Part shown: in pieces, positions 43,028-50,971 of the stretch
Layout of the letters: the number at the start of each line of letters is the position of its first letter
Position numbering within the stretch: the stretch's first letter is position 1
Source: Actinacidiphila acididurans
Lineage (GTDB): Bacteria; Actinomycetota; Actinomycetes; Streptomycetales; Streptomycetaceae
Length of the DNA: 64,000 bases
NCBI RefSeq assembly: GCF_016918855.1
Contig: NZ_JADKYB010000018.1
Coordinates: forward strand, 1 to 64,000
Direction: 5' to 3'
The notes under the pieces: generated by a model
The model's input: only the letters and a program-made list of their open reading frames with translations
Databases searched by the model: none
What the model was told of the DNA's origin: nothing
Program-made: the position numbers and the translations under genes

Positions 43028-43056
43028 TGACACCCGCCCGTAGGTGTCCCTACGAT
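43028..43056 (+). promoter_or_regulatory. Promoter of the Cys leader peptide and sulfurtransferase
   Basis: GTGACA (43028-43033), a 17-bp spacer and TACGAT (43051-43056) form a good -35/-10 pair. The -10 ends 7 nt before the leader ATG, so the mRNA is probably leaderless. GTAGG/CCTAC inverted arms (43040-43044 and 43049-43053) touch the -10 box and could be an operator. Confidence 0.7.
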
Positions 43057-43063
43057 CGACATC

Positions 43064-43144
43064 ATGAAGCGACAGGCGGATCTCACCAAGCGGCGGGCAG
43101 TCGACCTGTGCCGCGTGGCCGCCATGCTCTGTCGCATGCCCTAG
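43064..43144 (+). CDS. Cys-containing leader peptide upstream of sulfurtransferase (Ms5788A-like)
   Basis: Small coding region of 26 codons (MKRQADLTKRRAVDLCRVAA...) with Cys at positions 16 and 23 near its end. It sits 147 bp upstream of the rhodanese gene and begins at the probable transcription start. It resembles the Ms5788A-type leader peptides found before actinobacterial CysA-type sulfurtransferases, where translation through Cys codons sets expression of the downstream sulfur genes. Family assignment is from remembered sequence and position. Confidence 0.75.
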   Translation: MKRQADLTKRRAVDLCRVAAMLCRMP

Positions 43145-43291
43145 GGGCCCGTGCCTTTCTGTGCACTCCAGGCCGGCCGTTCGGCCCGCCCGACGCCCCT
43201 GACCTGCCGTTCCGGCAGCCCCCTCGCGCGCCCGCGCGCGCCCAGCAGATCCGCGCATCCGCACATCCGCACTGCCCCGGAGGAGAACAGC

Positions 43292-44131
43292 ATGAGCCGC
43301 AGTGACGTCCTGGTGGGCGCCGACTGGGTCGAGGCCCACATCGACGACCCGAAGGTAGTCATCGTGGAGGTCGACGAGGACACCTCGGCCTACGACAAGA
43401 ACCACATCAAGAACGCCGTCCGCATCGACTGGAAGAAGGACCTCCAGGACCCGGTCCGCCGGGACTTCGTCGACCAGGCCGGGTTCGAGGCGCTGCTGTC
43501 CGCCAAGGGCATCGCCAACGACGACACGGTCGTGCTGTACGGCGGCAACAACAACTGGTTCGCGGCGTACGCCTACTGGTACTTCAAGCTGTACGGCCAC
43601 GAGGACGTGAAGCTGCTCGACGGCGGCCGCAAGAAGTGGGAGCTGGACTCCCGCGACCTGGTCGCCACGGCGTCGCCCGAGCGGACCGCCACCGAGTACA
43701 AGGCCAAGGCGCAGGACACGTCGATCCGGGCGTTCCGCGACGACGCCGTCGCCGCGATCGGCTCGCTCAACCTGGTCGACGTGCGCTCGCCCGACGAGTT
43801 CTCCGGCAAGCTGCTCGCCCCCGCGCACCTGCCGCAGGAGCAGTCGCAGCGCCCCGGTCACATCCCGAGTGCCCGCAACATCCCCTGGTCGAAGTCGGCG
43901 AACGACGACGGCACCTTCAAGTCCGACGACGAGCTCAAGGAGCTCTACGAGGGCGAGGGCGTGGACCTGGCCAAGGACACCATCGCCTACTGCCGCATCG
44001 GCGAGCGCTCCGCGCACACGTGGTTCGTGCTGCACGAGCTGCTCGGCCAGCCCAACGTGAAGAACTACGACGGCTCGTGGACCGAGTACGGCTCGCTGGT
44101 GGGCGTGCCGATCGAGCTCGGCGCCAACTGA
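43292..44131 (+). CDS. Thiosulfate/mercaptopyruvate sulfurtransferase (CysA/SseA-like)
   Basis: Protein of 279 aa with tandem rhodanese domains. The N-terminal one is inactive (no Cys at the loop). The C-terminal one has catalytic Cys234 in IAYCRIGERS, where the CRxGxR loop is typical of actinobacterial thiosulfate sulfurtransferases. A CxGCA-type mercaptopyruvate loop is absent. It transfers sulfane sulfur to cyanide or thiol acceptors. ATG 43292 is preceded by GGAGGAGAACAGC. It forms an operon with the DUF1416 gene 25 bp downstream. Confidence 0.93.
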   Translation: MSRSDVLVGADWVEAHIDDPKVVIVEVDEDTSAYDKNHIKNAVRIDWKKDLQDPVRRDFVDQAGFEALLSAKGIANDDTVVLYGGNNNWFAAYAYWYFKLYGHEDVKLLDGGRKKWELDSRDLVATASPERTATEYKAKAQDTSIRAFRDDAVAAIGSLNLVDVRSPDEFSGKLLAPAHLPQEQSQRPGHIPSARNIPWSKSANDDGTFKSDDELKELYEGEGVDLAKDTIAYCRIGERSAHTWFVLHELLGQPNVKNYDGSWTEYGSLVGVPIELGAN

Positions 44132-44156
44132 ACTGATTGCGGAGGACTGGAAACAT

Positions 44157-44447
44157 ATGTGTGGAGCGAAGGCCGGCGGCCCGGACCTGGCCGGTATTGA
44201 TGTGGCGAGCGAGACCATCATCCAGGGCTCGGTGACCCGCGACGGCGAGCCGGTCAGCGGCTACGTGCGGCTGCTCGACGGCGGCGGCGAGTTCACGGCC
44301 GAGGTCCCGACCTCGGCGACCGGGCAGTTCCGCTTCTTCGCGGCCCCCGGCACGTGGACCCTGCGGGCCCTGGTGCCGGGCGCCACGGTGGACCGTACGG
44401 TCGTCGCCCAGAAGGGCACGGCGGCGGAAGTCGCTATTGCAGTTTGA
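44157..44447 (+). CDS. DUF1416 family protein
   Basis: Protein of 96 aa, predicted all-beta (IIQGSVTRDGEPVSGYVRLL, TGQFRFFAAPGTWTLRAL), like a small carboxypeptidase-regulatory/transthyretin-type domain. It has a conserved MCGAKAGGPDLAGID start with one Cys. It is found next to the sulfurtransferase in actinobacteria, which suggests a joint role in sulfur metabolism. Its biochemical function is unknown. A strong terminator follows. Confidence 0.9.
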   Translation: MCGAKAGGPDLAGIDVASETIIQGSVTRDGEPVSGYVRLLDGGGEFTAEVPTSATGQFRFFAAPGTWTLRALVPGATVDRTVVAQKGTAAEVAIAV

Positions 44448-44470
44448 GCCGATTGAGGCAACCCAGGGAC

Positions 44471-44497
44471 GGCCCGGACGCACCCCGCGTCCGGGCC
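44471..44497 (+). terminator. Hairpin terminator after DUF1416
   Basis: GGCCCGGACGC (44471-44481) pairs perfectly with GCGTCCGGGCC (44487-44497) over a 5-nt loop, followed by GACCTATTTC. Confidence 0.85.
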
Positions 44498-44653
44498 GAC
44501 CTATTTCGGATTGCGGCACTCGCACCGCTCGGCCCCGGGGGGCCTCGCGGGCTTCGAACCGCCCTGCCGGACTCCGTCCGGCGGGAGAACCGCTCGCGTA
44601 CCCCACCTGCGGCGGGCCTGCGCCGGCCAGGTGCCGCCGAGGCACTCGCGGCG

Positions 44654-44659
44654 TACCCT
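44654..44659 (+). promoter_or_regulatory. -10 box of leaderless DUF3099 gene
   Basis: TACCCT ends 6 nt before GTG 44666; no ribosome site is present. Confidence 0.5.
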
Positions 44660-44665
44660 GAAAGT

Positions 44666-44953
44666 GTGTTGGAGCGGCGTCGTCACGTGTACTACGCCAT
44701 GATGGGCACCTGTGTGGGCCTGTTCGTCCTGGCGTGGGCGGTCGTACGCATCTGGTCCGTGCCCGCCGCGATCGGGATGTGCGTGGTGGCCATGGTGATT
44801 CCCCCGATCGCCGCGATCGTGGCGAACCGGCGCGGCCCGGACGACCGCTGGTGGGACGAGCAGCAGCCCGGCGATTCCGGTGACCCGCAGTCCGACGACT
44901 GGTGGGCCGAACTCGACGGCAAGGACCGCAAGGACCACCACCACGAACAGTGA
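44666..44953 (+). CDS. DUF3099 membrane protein
   Basis: Protein of 95 aa with two membrane segments (HVYYAMMGTCVGLFVLAWAVV and PAAIGMCVVAMVIPPIAAIVA) and an acidic tail (DDRWWDEQQPGDSGDPQSDDWW) ending in a His-rich HHHEQ. It is a conserved actinobacterial family with no known function. The start is chosen at GTG 44666 from the -10-like box just upstream; GTG 44687 is an alternative. It is convergent with the DsrE gene. Confidence 0.8.
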   Translation: MLERRRHVYYAMMGTCVGLFVLAWAVVRIWSVPAAIGMCVVAMVIPPIAAIVANRRGPDDRWWDEQQPGDSGDPQSDDWWAELDGKDRKDHHHEQ

Positions 44954-45018
44954 CCGGCCGCCCGTGGGCGGCCGGCGGACGTTCGGGCCTGGTCGGCGCA
45001 GCGAATCGGCGGACCGGT

Positions 45019-45381
45019 TCAGTAGACGAGCGCCTGCACGCCGTCGGCCATGATCTCGCCGACGAAGACCTGCGACCCCGCGATCCGGATCCCCTCGACG
45101 ACATCCGCCTGCGCGATGTCGCGCCGGGCCGCGCACTGCGTGCACAGCGTCACCGTGCCGGCCGCGAGCACCGACTCCAGCAGGTCGGGCAGCGGCGCCG
45201 AGTGCGGCAGTTCGAACTCCGCGGCCCGCCCCGGCAGCGCGAACCACGCCGACTCCCCGGTCAGCCACAGCGAGACCTCGACGCCGCTGGCCACCGCCAC
45301 CGCCGCCACCGTGAAGGCCTGCGAGCACCGCTCGGGCGCGTCCGCCCCCGCCGTCACCTTGATCACCAGCTTATTAGCCAT
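45019..45381 (-). CDS. DsrE/DsrF-like family protein
   Basis: Protein of 120 aa, alpha/beta (KLVIKVTAGADAPERCSQAFTVAAVA, VEVSLWLTGESAWFA) with CTQCAARR in the position where DsrE/TusD-type proteins carry their reactive Cys. Such proteins relay sulfur from persulfide donors. Placement near the sulfurtransferase supports this. Start ATG 45381; an in-frame GTG lies 6 bp upstream. Confidence 0.82.
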   Translation of the reverse strand: MANKLVIKVTAGADAPERCSQAFTVAAVAVASGVEVSLWLTGESAWFALPGRAAEFELPHSAPLPDLLESVLAAGTVTLCTQCAARRDIAQADVVEGIRIAGSQVFVGEIMADGVQALVY

Positions 45382-45453
45382 GGCCACAGCCTATGCGGTG
45401 ATATAACTGCGGTTCTTGTGTGTCACACGCATACATGTGCGGTGACGGAATGA

Positions 45454-46194
45454 ATGCCCGGGGGGGCCTTCAACGTGAAACAACCGAACGCGGTGCGCCG
45501 ACGCAGGCGCACGGCGCTGATCACCACGTCCGCGGCAGTGCTCGGCGTGCTGGCCGGGGGATTACTCGGCTACGACATCCAGGACCACCGCGCACCCACG
45601 CCGCTGCCGCCGCTGACCGGGGCGATGCCCGTACAGCCGGCCGGCGCCGGTCCCGTGCCGAAGGCGCTGCCCCTCGCGCAGGACCGCGACGCGGTCTACC
45701 GGGGCGACCTCCTCAAGCTGCTGGTCCCGACGCCCAAGGGCGACAAGGAGGAGAACCGGAGCTGGATGTCGCTGGCCGATTACGCCGAGGACTTCGAGAA
45801 TCCCGCGGGCGCTTTCACCGGCCTGGTCGACCACCAGTACCAGCGTGGCGCCGATGCCGAGTGGACCGACCGGAAGAGCAGCTACTTCACCGTCCACCTG
45901 GTCCAGTACCGCGACGACGCCGCGCCCTGGACACCGCAGGAGATGCTCTACCAGGCGAACCTGGCCAGCGGCGATTCGCACTACGGTGCCTCGCTGGACG
46001 TGCCCGGCACCGTCGACGGCCAGGTCTGGGGCTCGGCCCACCCGCAGTCGGATCCCGGCTACGAGCCCATATACAGCGGCCACGGCCAGGCCCGGGTCGG
46101 CAACATCTACGTCGAGGTCTGGGTGGACGCGAGCAAGCCGGTCAAGGCGTCGGCCGTACTGGCCCTGATGAAGAAGCAGTTGGTGCGGCTGTGA
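45454..46194 (+). CDS. Membrane-anchored protein, first of three related tandem genes
   Basis: Protein of 246 aa: an Arg-rich cytosolic start (AVRRRRRTA), one membrane segment (LITTSAAVLGVLAGGLLGYDI), a Pro-rich linker and an extracytoplasmic domain of about 170 residues opening with YRGDLLKLLVPTPKG. No known domain is recognised. The start is uncertain: ATG 45454 is taken, and GTG 45475 is equally plausible. The next gene overlaps its stop (GTGA), so the three genes form one translational unit. Confidence 0.72.
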   Translation: MPGGAFNVKQPNAVRRRRRTALITTSAAVLGVLAGGLLGYDIQDHRAPTPLPPLTGAMPVQPAGAGPVPKALPLAQDRDAVYRGDLLKLLVPTPKGDKEENRSWMSLADYAEDFENPAGAFTGLVDHQYQRGADAEWTDRKSSYFTVHLVQYRDDAAPWTPQEMLYQANLASGDSHYGASLDVPGTVDGQVWGSAHPQSDPGYEPIYSGHGQARVGNIYVEVWVDASKPVKASAVLALMKKQLVRL

Positions 46195-47159
46195 GCGACC
46201 ACTTCCCGCCTGCCACGCCGGGGCAGGACCCGCAGGCCTTCGGCCCGCCCGCCGCTTTCGACCAGCCGCCTGCCGATCCGCCCGCCGGCTTCGGTCCGCC
46301 GCCCGCCGCCGATCCGCCGGCCGGATTCGGCCCGCCCGCCTCCTTCGACCCGGCCGCATGGCCGCCTCCGACCTCGCCTCCCTACCCGCCCGAGGCGCCG
46401 CCCGGTGTCGTGGCCGCCGCGGTACGGTCCCGCCGCCGGCGGGGGATCGCGCTGGGAGTGGCCGCCGCGCTGGTGGCCCTCGCCGCGGCCGGCGGCATCG
46501 GGTACGCCGTGACCAGGGGCGGCGGCGACGGTACGAAGGACGCCCCGGCCGCGTCCGGGGCGTCGCACCCGCGGGCCAAGGCGTTCGGCGCCCGCTCCGG
46601 CGGCAGCCACTACGGCAGCCTGGGCCTGATGCTGCTCCCGGTCCCGGACGACTTCGACCCCGGGCCGGACATCCAGACGTACGGGAACGACGCCGTCCTC
46701 GACGCCGGCCGGGCGCAGGACCTGATGCGGCAGAACGTGGCATCGCTGTCGGCCAAGGACCGGAAGGCCTACGACGCGACCCTGCGCGACATGCACATCG
46801 AGGGCGCGGGCCTGCGCACCTACCAGGGCAGCACCGACGACCTGGTGATCTCGGTGCAGATCCTCCAGATGCGGAACAAGGTGCTGGCCAGGGACGACAC
46901 CCGGCTGTTCGCGGCGATCACCAAGGCGATGCACGTCTTCCGGCCCGGTCCGAAGATCACGGGCCATCCCTACGCGACCTGCGTACTGTCCCCGTCCGAC
47001 CGCGAGGAGAAGATCGACTCGATGCTGTGCCGCGCCACCGAGGGCGACCTGCTGGTGACCCTGTCGGCGACCGCGCCCAAGCCGATGGACACGACCGCCG
47101 CCGCCGGCCTGCTGGCCAAGCAGCTCGACCGGATCCAGGACCCGGGGGAGGCGGTCTGA
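46191..47159 (+). CDS. Membrane-anchored protein, second of three related tandem genes
   Basis: Protein of 322 aa. The cytosolic N-terminus of about 80 residues has FGPPAxxDPPAGF-type repeats. One membrane segment (GIALGVAAALVALAAAGGIGYAV) leads to an extracytoplasmic domain opening with YGSLGLMLLPVPDDFD. Two Cys (YATCVLSP, SMLCRATEG) could pair. The LLxPxP opening is shared with both neighbours. Start GTG 46191 overlaps the previous stop, and its own stop overlaps the next start (TGATG). Confidence 0.75.
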   Translation: MSDHFPPATPGQDPQAFGPPAAFDQPPADPPAGFGPPPAADPPAGFGPPASFDPAAWPPPTSPPYPPEAPPGVVAAAVRSRRRRGIALGVAAALVALAAAGGIGYAVTRGGGDGTKDAPAASGASHPRAKAFGARSGGSHYGSLGLMLLPVPDDFDPGPDIQTYGNDAVLDAGRAQDLMRQNVASLSAKDRKAYDATLRDMHIEGAGLRTYQGSTDDLVISVQILQMRNKVLARDDTRLFAAITKAMHVFRPGPKITGHPYATCVLSPSDREEKIDSMLCRATEGDLLVTLSATAPKPMDTTAAAGLLAKQLDRIQDPGEAV

Positions 47160-48094
47160 TGACGCAGCTCGTACCGGACTCGTACCCGGACCCGGGCCAC
47201 GACCTGGCGCCGGATCCGATGCCAGCCTCGATGCCCGATCCGCTCCCCGGCCCGATGCCCGAGCCGTTGCCGTTGCCGGTGTCGGCCCCGGACCTGTTCC
47301 CGTACCCGGCCGACGTGCCGGGCGGTGAGGCGCCGGAGGGCGAGGGGCGGCCGCGGCGCAGGCTGCTGCGCGGGGTGCTGCGGTGGACCGCGGTGGCGTT
47401 GGTGTTCGGGCTGTTCGGGGCGGCGACCGCGTACGCGGTGACCGTGCCGGACCGAACCCGGATCCCGGGGCTGCGCACGCCGGGCGACGGCCGGTGGACG
47501 TACGCGACACCGGTCCTGCCGAAGCTGCCGGCCGGCAAGCCGCGCCCGCTGGCCGACGCGAACACCGCCGGCCTGCACTACGTGGACCTGCGCTCGCTGC
47601 TGCTGCCCGAGCCGCTGAACGCGACCGCCGACCACGGCCTGCCCGGCCGTAAGGGCTGGCTCACGCCGGACGCCTTCGTGCGCCGGTTCCAGATGCGCGA
47701 CCGCTACAGCGCGCTGGTCGACCTGCGGGAGAACGGCCTGCGGCACGTCGCCGCGTCCGGCTGGACCATGCCCGACGGCACCCGCACCCAGATCTACCTG
47801 GCCCAGTTCGTCAGCGCCGGGTACGCGAGCCAGTACATGGAGACGATGGAGGCCATGTGGCCCGACGGGGTCACGGACGAGGCCGAGGACGGCTCGGTGG
47901 ATTCCTCCGCGGTCCCGTCGGCCATCGCGGTCGCCGCCTACCACGAGACCAGGCCGTACGGCACCGACGACACCCGGTTCGCCTATGTGCGCTCCGGCGA
48001 CACCATCGGGATCGTGGTCCAGTCCCGCCGGGGCACCGGCCTGGAGGTGCCGTTCCGGCAGACCGTACGGCTCCAGGCCCAGCTGCTGGGGTGA
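47159..48094 (+). CDS. Membrane-anchored protein, third of three related tandem genes
   Basis: Protein of 311 aa. A Pro/Met/Asp-rich cytosolic N-terminus (DPMPASMPDPLPGPMPEPLP) precedes one membrane segment (WTAVALVFGLFGAATAYAVTV) and an extracytoplasmic domain with YVDLRSLLLPEPLN. A segment TQIYLAQFVSAGYASQYMETM follows, comparable to TVHLVQYRDD and ISVQILQMRN in its neighbours. No enzyme motif is seen. The three may form a hetero-oligomeric surface complex. Confidence 0.75.
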   Translation: MTQLVPDSYPDPGHDLAPDPMPASMPDPLPGPMPEPLPLPVSAPDLFPYPADVPGGEAPEGEGRPRRRLLRGVLRWTAVALVFGLFGAATAYAVTVPDRTRIPGLRTPGDGRWTYATPVLPKLPAGKPRPLADANTAGLHYVDLRSLLLPEPLNATADHGLPGRKGWLTPDAFVRRFQMRDRYSALVDLRENGLRHVAASGWTMPDGTRTQIYLAQFVSAGYASQYMETMEAMWPDGVTDEAEDGSVDSSAVPSAIAVAAYHETRPYGTDDTRFAYVRSGDTIGIVVQSRRGTGLEVPFRQTVRLQAQLLG

Positions 48095-48166
48095 CCGGCG
48101 GCCGGACTAGACTCGGCAGCGGCTTTGCCCGACCCGCCTGTCCCCGCTCGCCGAGGAGCACGTCCC

Positions 48167-48271
48167 GTGCACATTGAGTACTACTTCGACATCCTGCTGG
48201 TGCTGGTGTGCGTCGGCGTGGCCGCCTTCGCGTTCTATGCGGTGAAGAAGCTCTACCAGGGTCAGCGCTGA
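48167..48271 (+). CDS. Small single-pass membrane protein
   Basis: Protein of 34 aa: VHIEYYFDILLVLVCVGVAA then FAFYAVKKLYQGQR. One membrane helix with a basic C-terminus. GTG 48167 is preceded by GAGGAG at 8 nt. Its stop is 1 bp before the next gene's ATG, so it is probably co-translated with the nitrobindin-like gene. Function unknown. Confidence 0.75.
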   Translation: MHIEYYFDILLVLVCVGVAAFAFYAVKKLYQGQR

Positions 48272-48272
48272 C

Positions 48273-48836
48273 ATGATCGAGATCCCGTCCGACCTGCACC
48301 CGCAGCTCGTCCCGCTGGCCTTCCTGCTCGGCCGCTGGACGGGCGCGGGTGTGCACGACTTCCCCGGCGCCGAGCAGTGCAACTTCGGGCAGGAGGTCGT
48401 CTTCAGCCACGACGGCCGGCCGTTCCTGGCGTACACCTCGTACACCTGGGTGCTCGACGCGGAGGGCAACAAGGTCCGCCCGCTGGAGAACGAGACCGGC
48501 TTCTGGCGGATCGACGCCGAGCGCAAGGTGGACATCACCCTCACCCGCGACGAGGGCGTGGCCGAGATCTGGACCGGCGAGCTGGCCCCGGACAAGCCGC
48601 AGATCGACCTGGTCACGGACGCGGTCGCGCGGCTGGCCGGCGCCCCGGACTACAGCGGCGGCAAGCGGCTGTACGGCTATGTGAACGGCGACCTGATGTG
48701 GGTGGGCGAGAAGTCCACCCCCTCGGTGGAGCTGCGCCCGTACATGTCCGCGCACCTGAAGAAGGTGCCCGACCCGCGGGAGTGGATCGGGGACCTGAAG
48801 GACCTGCCCGACGACGGCATCGCGTTCTTCAAGTAG
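48273..48836 (+). CDS. FABP/nitrobindin-like beta-barrel protein
   Basis: Protein of 187 aa of the DUF1794 (THAP4-like, nitrobindin) family. The GxWxGxG motif is LLGRWTGAGVHDFPG, followed by antiparallel strands (FGQEVVFSHDGRPFLAYTSYTWVLDA, ETGFWRIDAERKVDITLT). A His in MSAHLKKV near the end is at the position of the haem-ligand His of nitrobindins. It may bind haem or a fatty acid. It directly precedes nur, but nur has its own promoter-like box. Confidence 0.88.
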   Translation: MIEIPSDLHPQLVPLAFLLGRWTGAGVHDFPGAEQCNFGQEVVFSHDGRPFLAYTSYTWVLDAEGNKVRPLENETGFWRIDAERKVDITLTRDEGVAEIWTGELAPDKPQIDLVTDAVARLAGAPDYSGGKRLYGYVNGDLMWVGEKSTPSVELRPYMSAHLKKVPDPREWIGDLKDLPDDGIAFFK

Positions 48837-48858
48837 CCGCTCGGAGCAACCGCCGACC

Positions 48859-48864
48859 TACACT
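48859..48864 (+). promoter_or_regulatory. -10 box of leaderless nur
   Basis: TACACT ends 6 nt before GTG 48871, and no ribosome site is present. Confidence 0.5.
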
Positions 48865-48870
48865 TGCCGT

Positions 48871-49314
48871 GTGGCGACCACGGACTGGAAAAGCGATCTG
48901 CGGCAGCGCGGTTACCGGCTGACCCCGCAGCGGCAGCTTGTCCTGGAGGCCGTCGACTCCCTCGAACACGCCACGCCCGACGGCATTCTGTGCGAGGTCC
49001 GCAAGACCGCCTCCGGGGTCAACATCTCCACCGTCTACCGCACGCTGGAACTGCTGGAGGAACTGGGCCTGGTCAGCCATGCCCACCTCGGGCACGGCGC
49101 GCCCACGTACCACCTGGCCGACCGGCACAACCACCTGCACCTGGTGTGCCGGGACTGCGACGCGGTCACCGAGGCCGGGGTGGGGCTCGCCGCCTCGCTG
49201 CGGGAGGGGCTGCGCGAGCAGTTCGGCTTCGAGACGGACATGAAGCACTTCGCGATTTTCGGCCGTTGCCGGGACTGCGCCCGCAAGGCACGGGAAGCGG
49301 ACGCCGACGGGTGA
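48871..49314 (+). CDS. nur: Nickel-responsive Fur-family regulator Nur
   Basis: Protein of 147 aa. All ligands reported for S. coelicolor Nur are present at the same numbering: Ni-site His70, His72 and His126, and M-site His33, His86, His88 and His90. The structural CxxC pairs are Cys93/Cys96 and Cys133/Cys136. The winged HTH is GYRLTPQRQLVLEAV ... NISTVYRTLELLEELGLV. Nur with nickel represses nik uptake genes and sodF and allows sodN. The next gene, ygfZ, starts 25 bp later, with its own -10-like box. Confidence 0.95.
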   Translation: MATTDWKSDLRQRGYRLTPQRQLVLEAVDSLEHATPDGILCEVRKTASGVNISTVYRTLELLEELGLVSHAHLGHGAPTYHLADRHNHLHLVCRDCDAVTEAGVGLAASLREGLREQFGFETDMKHFAIFGRCRDCARKAREADADG

Positions 49315-49325
49315 GCGGTCGGTCG

Positions 49326-49331
49326 TACGCT
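49326..49331 (+). promoter_or_regulatory. -10 box of leaderless ygfZ
   Basis: TACGCT ends 7 nt before ATG 49339; no ribosome site is present. Confidence 0.45.
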
Positions 49332-49338
49332 TGACGAC

Positions 49339-50307
49339 ATGACGAAGAGCCCTTTGCTGTCGCTGCCCGGCGCCGTCCCCGCAGAAGGCCCTGACGAGGG
49401 GGTCGCCGCCCACTACGGCGACCTTTTCCGCGAGCAGCGCGCGCTCGCGGACGGAACCGGATTCGTCGACCTGTCCCACCGCGGTGTGGTGACGGTCAGC
49501 GGGGCGGACCGGCTGTCCTGGCTGCACCTGCTGCTCACCCAGCACGTCGAGCAGCTCCCGCAGAACCAGGCCACCGAAGCGCTGATCCTGTCGGCGCACG
49601 GCCACATCGAACACGCCCTCTACCTGGTGGACGACGGCACCACCACGTGGATGCACGTCGAGCCCGGCACCCAGGACGCGCTGCTGGCCTACCTGGAGAG
49701 CATGAAGTTCTTCTACCGGGTCGAGATCGCGGACGCCACCGAGCAGTACGCGGTGGTGTACCTGCCGGCCGGCTCGATCACCGCGGTCCCGCTGGACTGG
49801 CCGGTGCGCGAGACGCCGTACGGCCGCGACGTGTTCGTGCCGCGCGACGAACTGCCGGCATTCGCCGGGACCGCGGCCCCCGCGGCCGGCGTGCTGGCGT
49901 ACGAGGCGCTGCGGATCGAGGCGCACCGGCCGCGGCTGGGCCAGGAGACCGACCACCGCACCATCCCGCACGAGGTGGGCTGGCTGGACAGCGCGGTCCA
50001 CCTGCACAAGGGCTGCTACCGCGGCCAGGAAACGGTCGCCCGGGTGCAGAACCTGGGCCGCCCGCCGCGCCGCCTGGTCTTCCTGCACCTGGACGGCAGT
50101 GAAGTACGGCTGCCCGGCCACGGCGCGCCGGTGCGGGTCGCCGAGGACGGGGAGGACGGCCGCCCGGTCGGCTTCATCACCTCGTCGGCCCGCCACTGGG
50201 AACTCGGCCCGATCGCCCTGGCCCTGGTCAAGCGCAGCACCCCGGAGGGGGCCACGCTGCTGGCCGAGGACACGGCGGCCGCGCAGGAGACCGTGGTCGC
50301 GCCCTGA
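49339..50307 (+). CDS. ygfZ: Folate-binding protein YgfZ (CAF17-like)
   Basis: Protein of 322 aa of the tetrahydrofolate-dependent YgfZ family. The signature K-G-C-Y-x-G-Q-E is present as LHKGCYRGQETVARVQNLG. The N-terminal GcvT-like fold contains FVDLSHRGVVTVSGADRLSWLHLLLTQ. It helps assemble or repair iron-sulfur clusters in target enzymes. It is convergent with dtd, 42 bp apart. Confidence 0.92.
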   Translation: MTKSPLLSLPGAVPAEGPDEGVAAHYGDLFREQRALADGTGFVDLSHRGVVTVSGADRLSWLHLLLTQHVEQLPQNQATEALILSAHGHIEHALYLVDDGTTTWMHVEPGTQDALLAYLESMKFFYRVEIADATEQYAVVYLPAGSITAVPLDWPVRETPYGRDVFVPRDELPAFAGTAAPAAGVLAYEALRIEAHRPRLGQETDHRTIPHEVGWLDSAVHLHKGCYRGQETVARVQNLGRPPRRLVFLHLDGSEVRLPGHGAPVRVAEDGEDGRPVGFITSSARHWELGPIALALVKRSTPEGATLLAEDTAAAQETVVAP

Positions 50308-50349
50308 CCTTCGCTTTCCTTCTTCTGTACGGTCTTGTGTACGGTCCGG

Positions 50350-50775
50350 CTACATCTCCACGACGACGGTGAAGGGTCCCTCGTTGGTGAGGGACACCTT
50401 CATCTCGGCGCCGAACACGCCGGTCTCGACGGTGGCGCCCAGCGCCCGCAACTGCGCCACCACCTCGTCCACCAGCGGCTCGGCCAGGTGGCCGGGGGCG
50501 GCGGCGTTCCAGGTCGGGCGGCGGCCCTTGCGGGCGTCGCCGTACAGCGTGAACTGGCTGATCACCAGCAGCGGGGCGTCGATGTCGGAGCAGGACGCCT
50601 CGTCCGGCAGGATCCGCAGCGTCCACAGCTTGCGGGCCAGCGCCGCGGCCTTCTCCTTGGTGTCGTCGTGCGTCACCCCGACCAGGACGCACAGCCCCGG
50701 CCCCTCGATGGCGCCGACCACCTCGCCGCCGACCTCGACCTTCGCCTGACTCACCCGCTGGGCCACCGCTCGCAT
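50350..50775 (-). CDS. dtd: D-aminoacyl-tRNA deacylase
   Basis: Protein of 141 aa matching the usual Dtd length. The active-site motif SQFTLYGDARKGRRP and the C-terminal TNEGPFTVVVEM (NxGPxT chiral proofreading loop) are both present. It removes D-amino acids from tRNA. ATG 50775 follows CACAAT with a 6-nt gap, so it may be leaderless; the frame upstream is Arg/His/Pro-rich and was not used. Confidence 0.95.
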   Translation of the reverse strand: MRAVAQRVSQAKVEVGGEVVGAIEGPGLCVLVGVTHDDTKEKAAALARKLWTLRILPDEASCSDIDAPLLVISQFTLYGDARKGRRPTWNAAAPGHLAEPLVDEVVAQLRALGATVETGVFGAEMKVSLTNEGPFTVVVEM

Positions 50776-50971
50776 GGCCTCATTGTGGCGGGTCCTGCGG
50801 CGGGGGTGGTGCGCCGGGTGGGGGCGTGCGCTCCCGGGCGCGTACGCCCGGTCGGGCGCCTCGTACATCTGTAGCGACGGCCGAACGGGTGCAGAGACGC
50901 TGCGCTGCGTGACCGGCAGGTGGCAGCATCGGAATCCTGGGTGGCGTACGCGCCGTCAGGAGGGGACAGGC

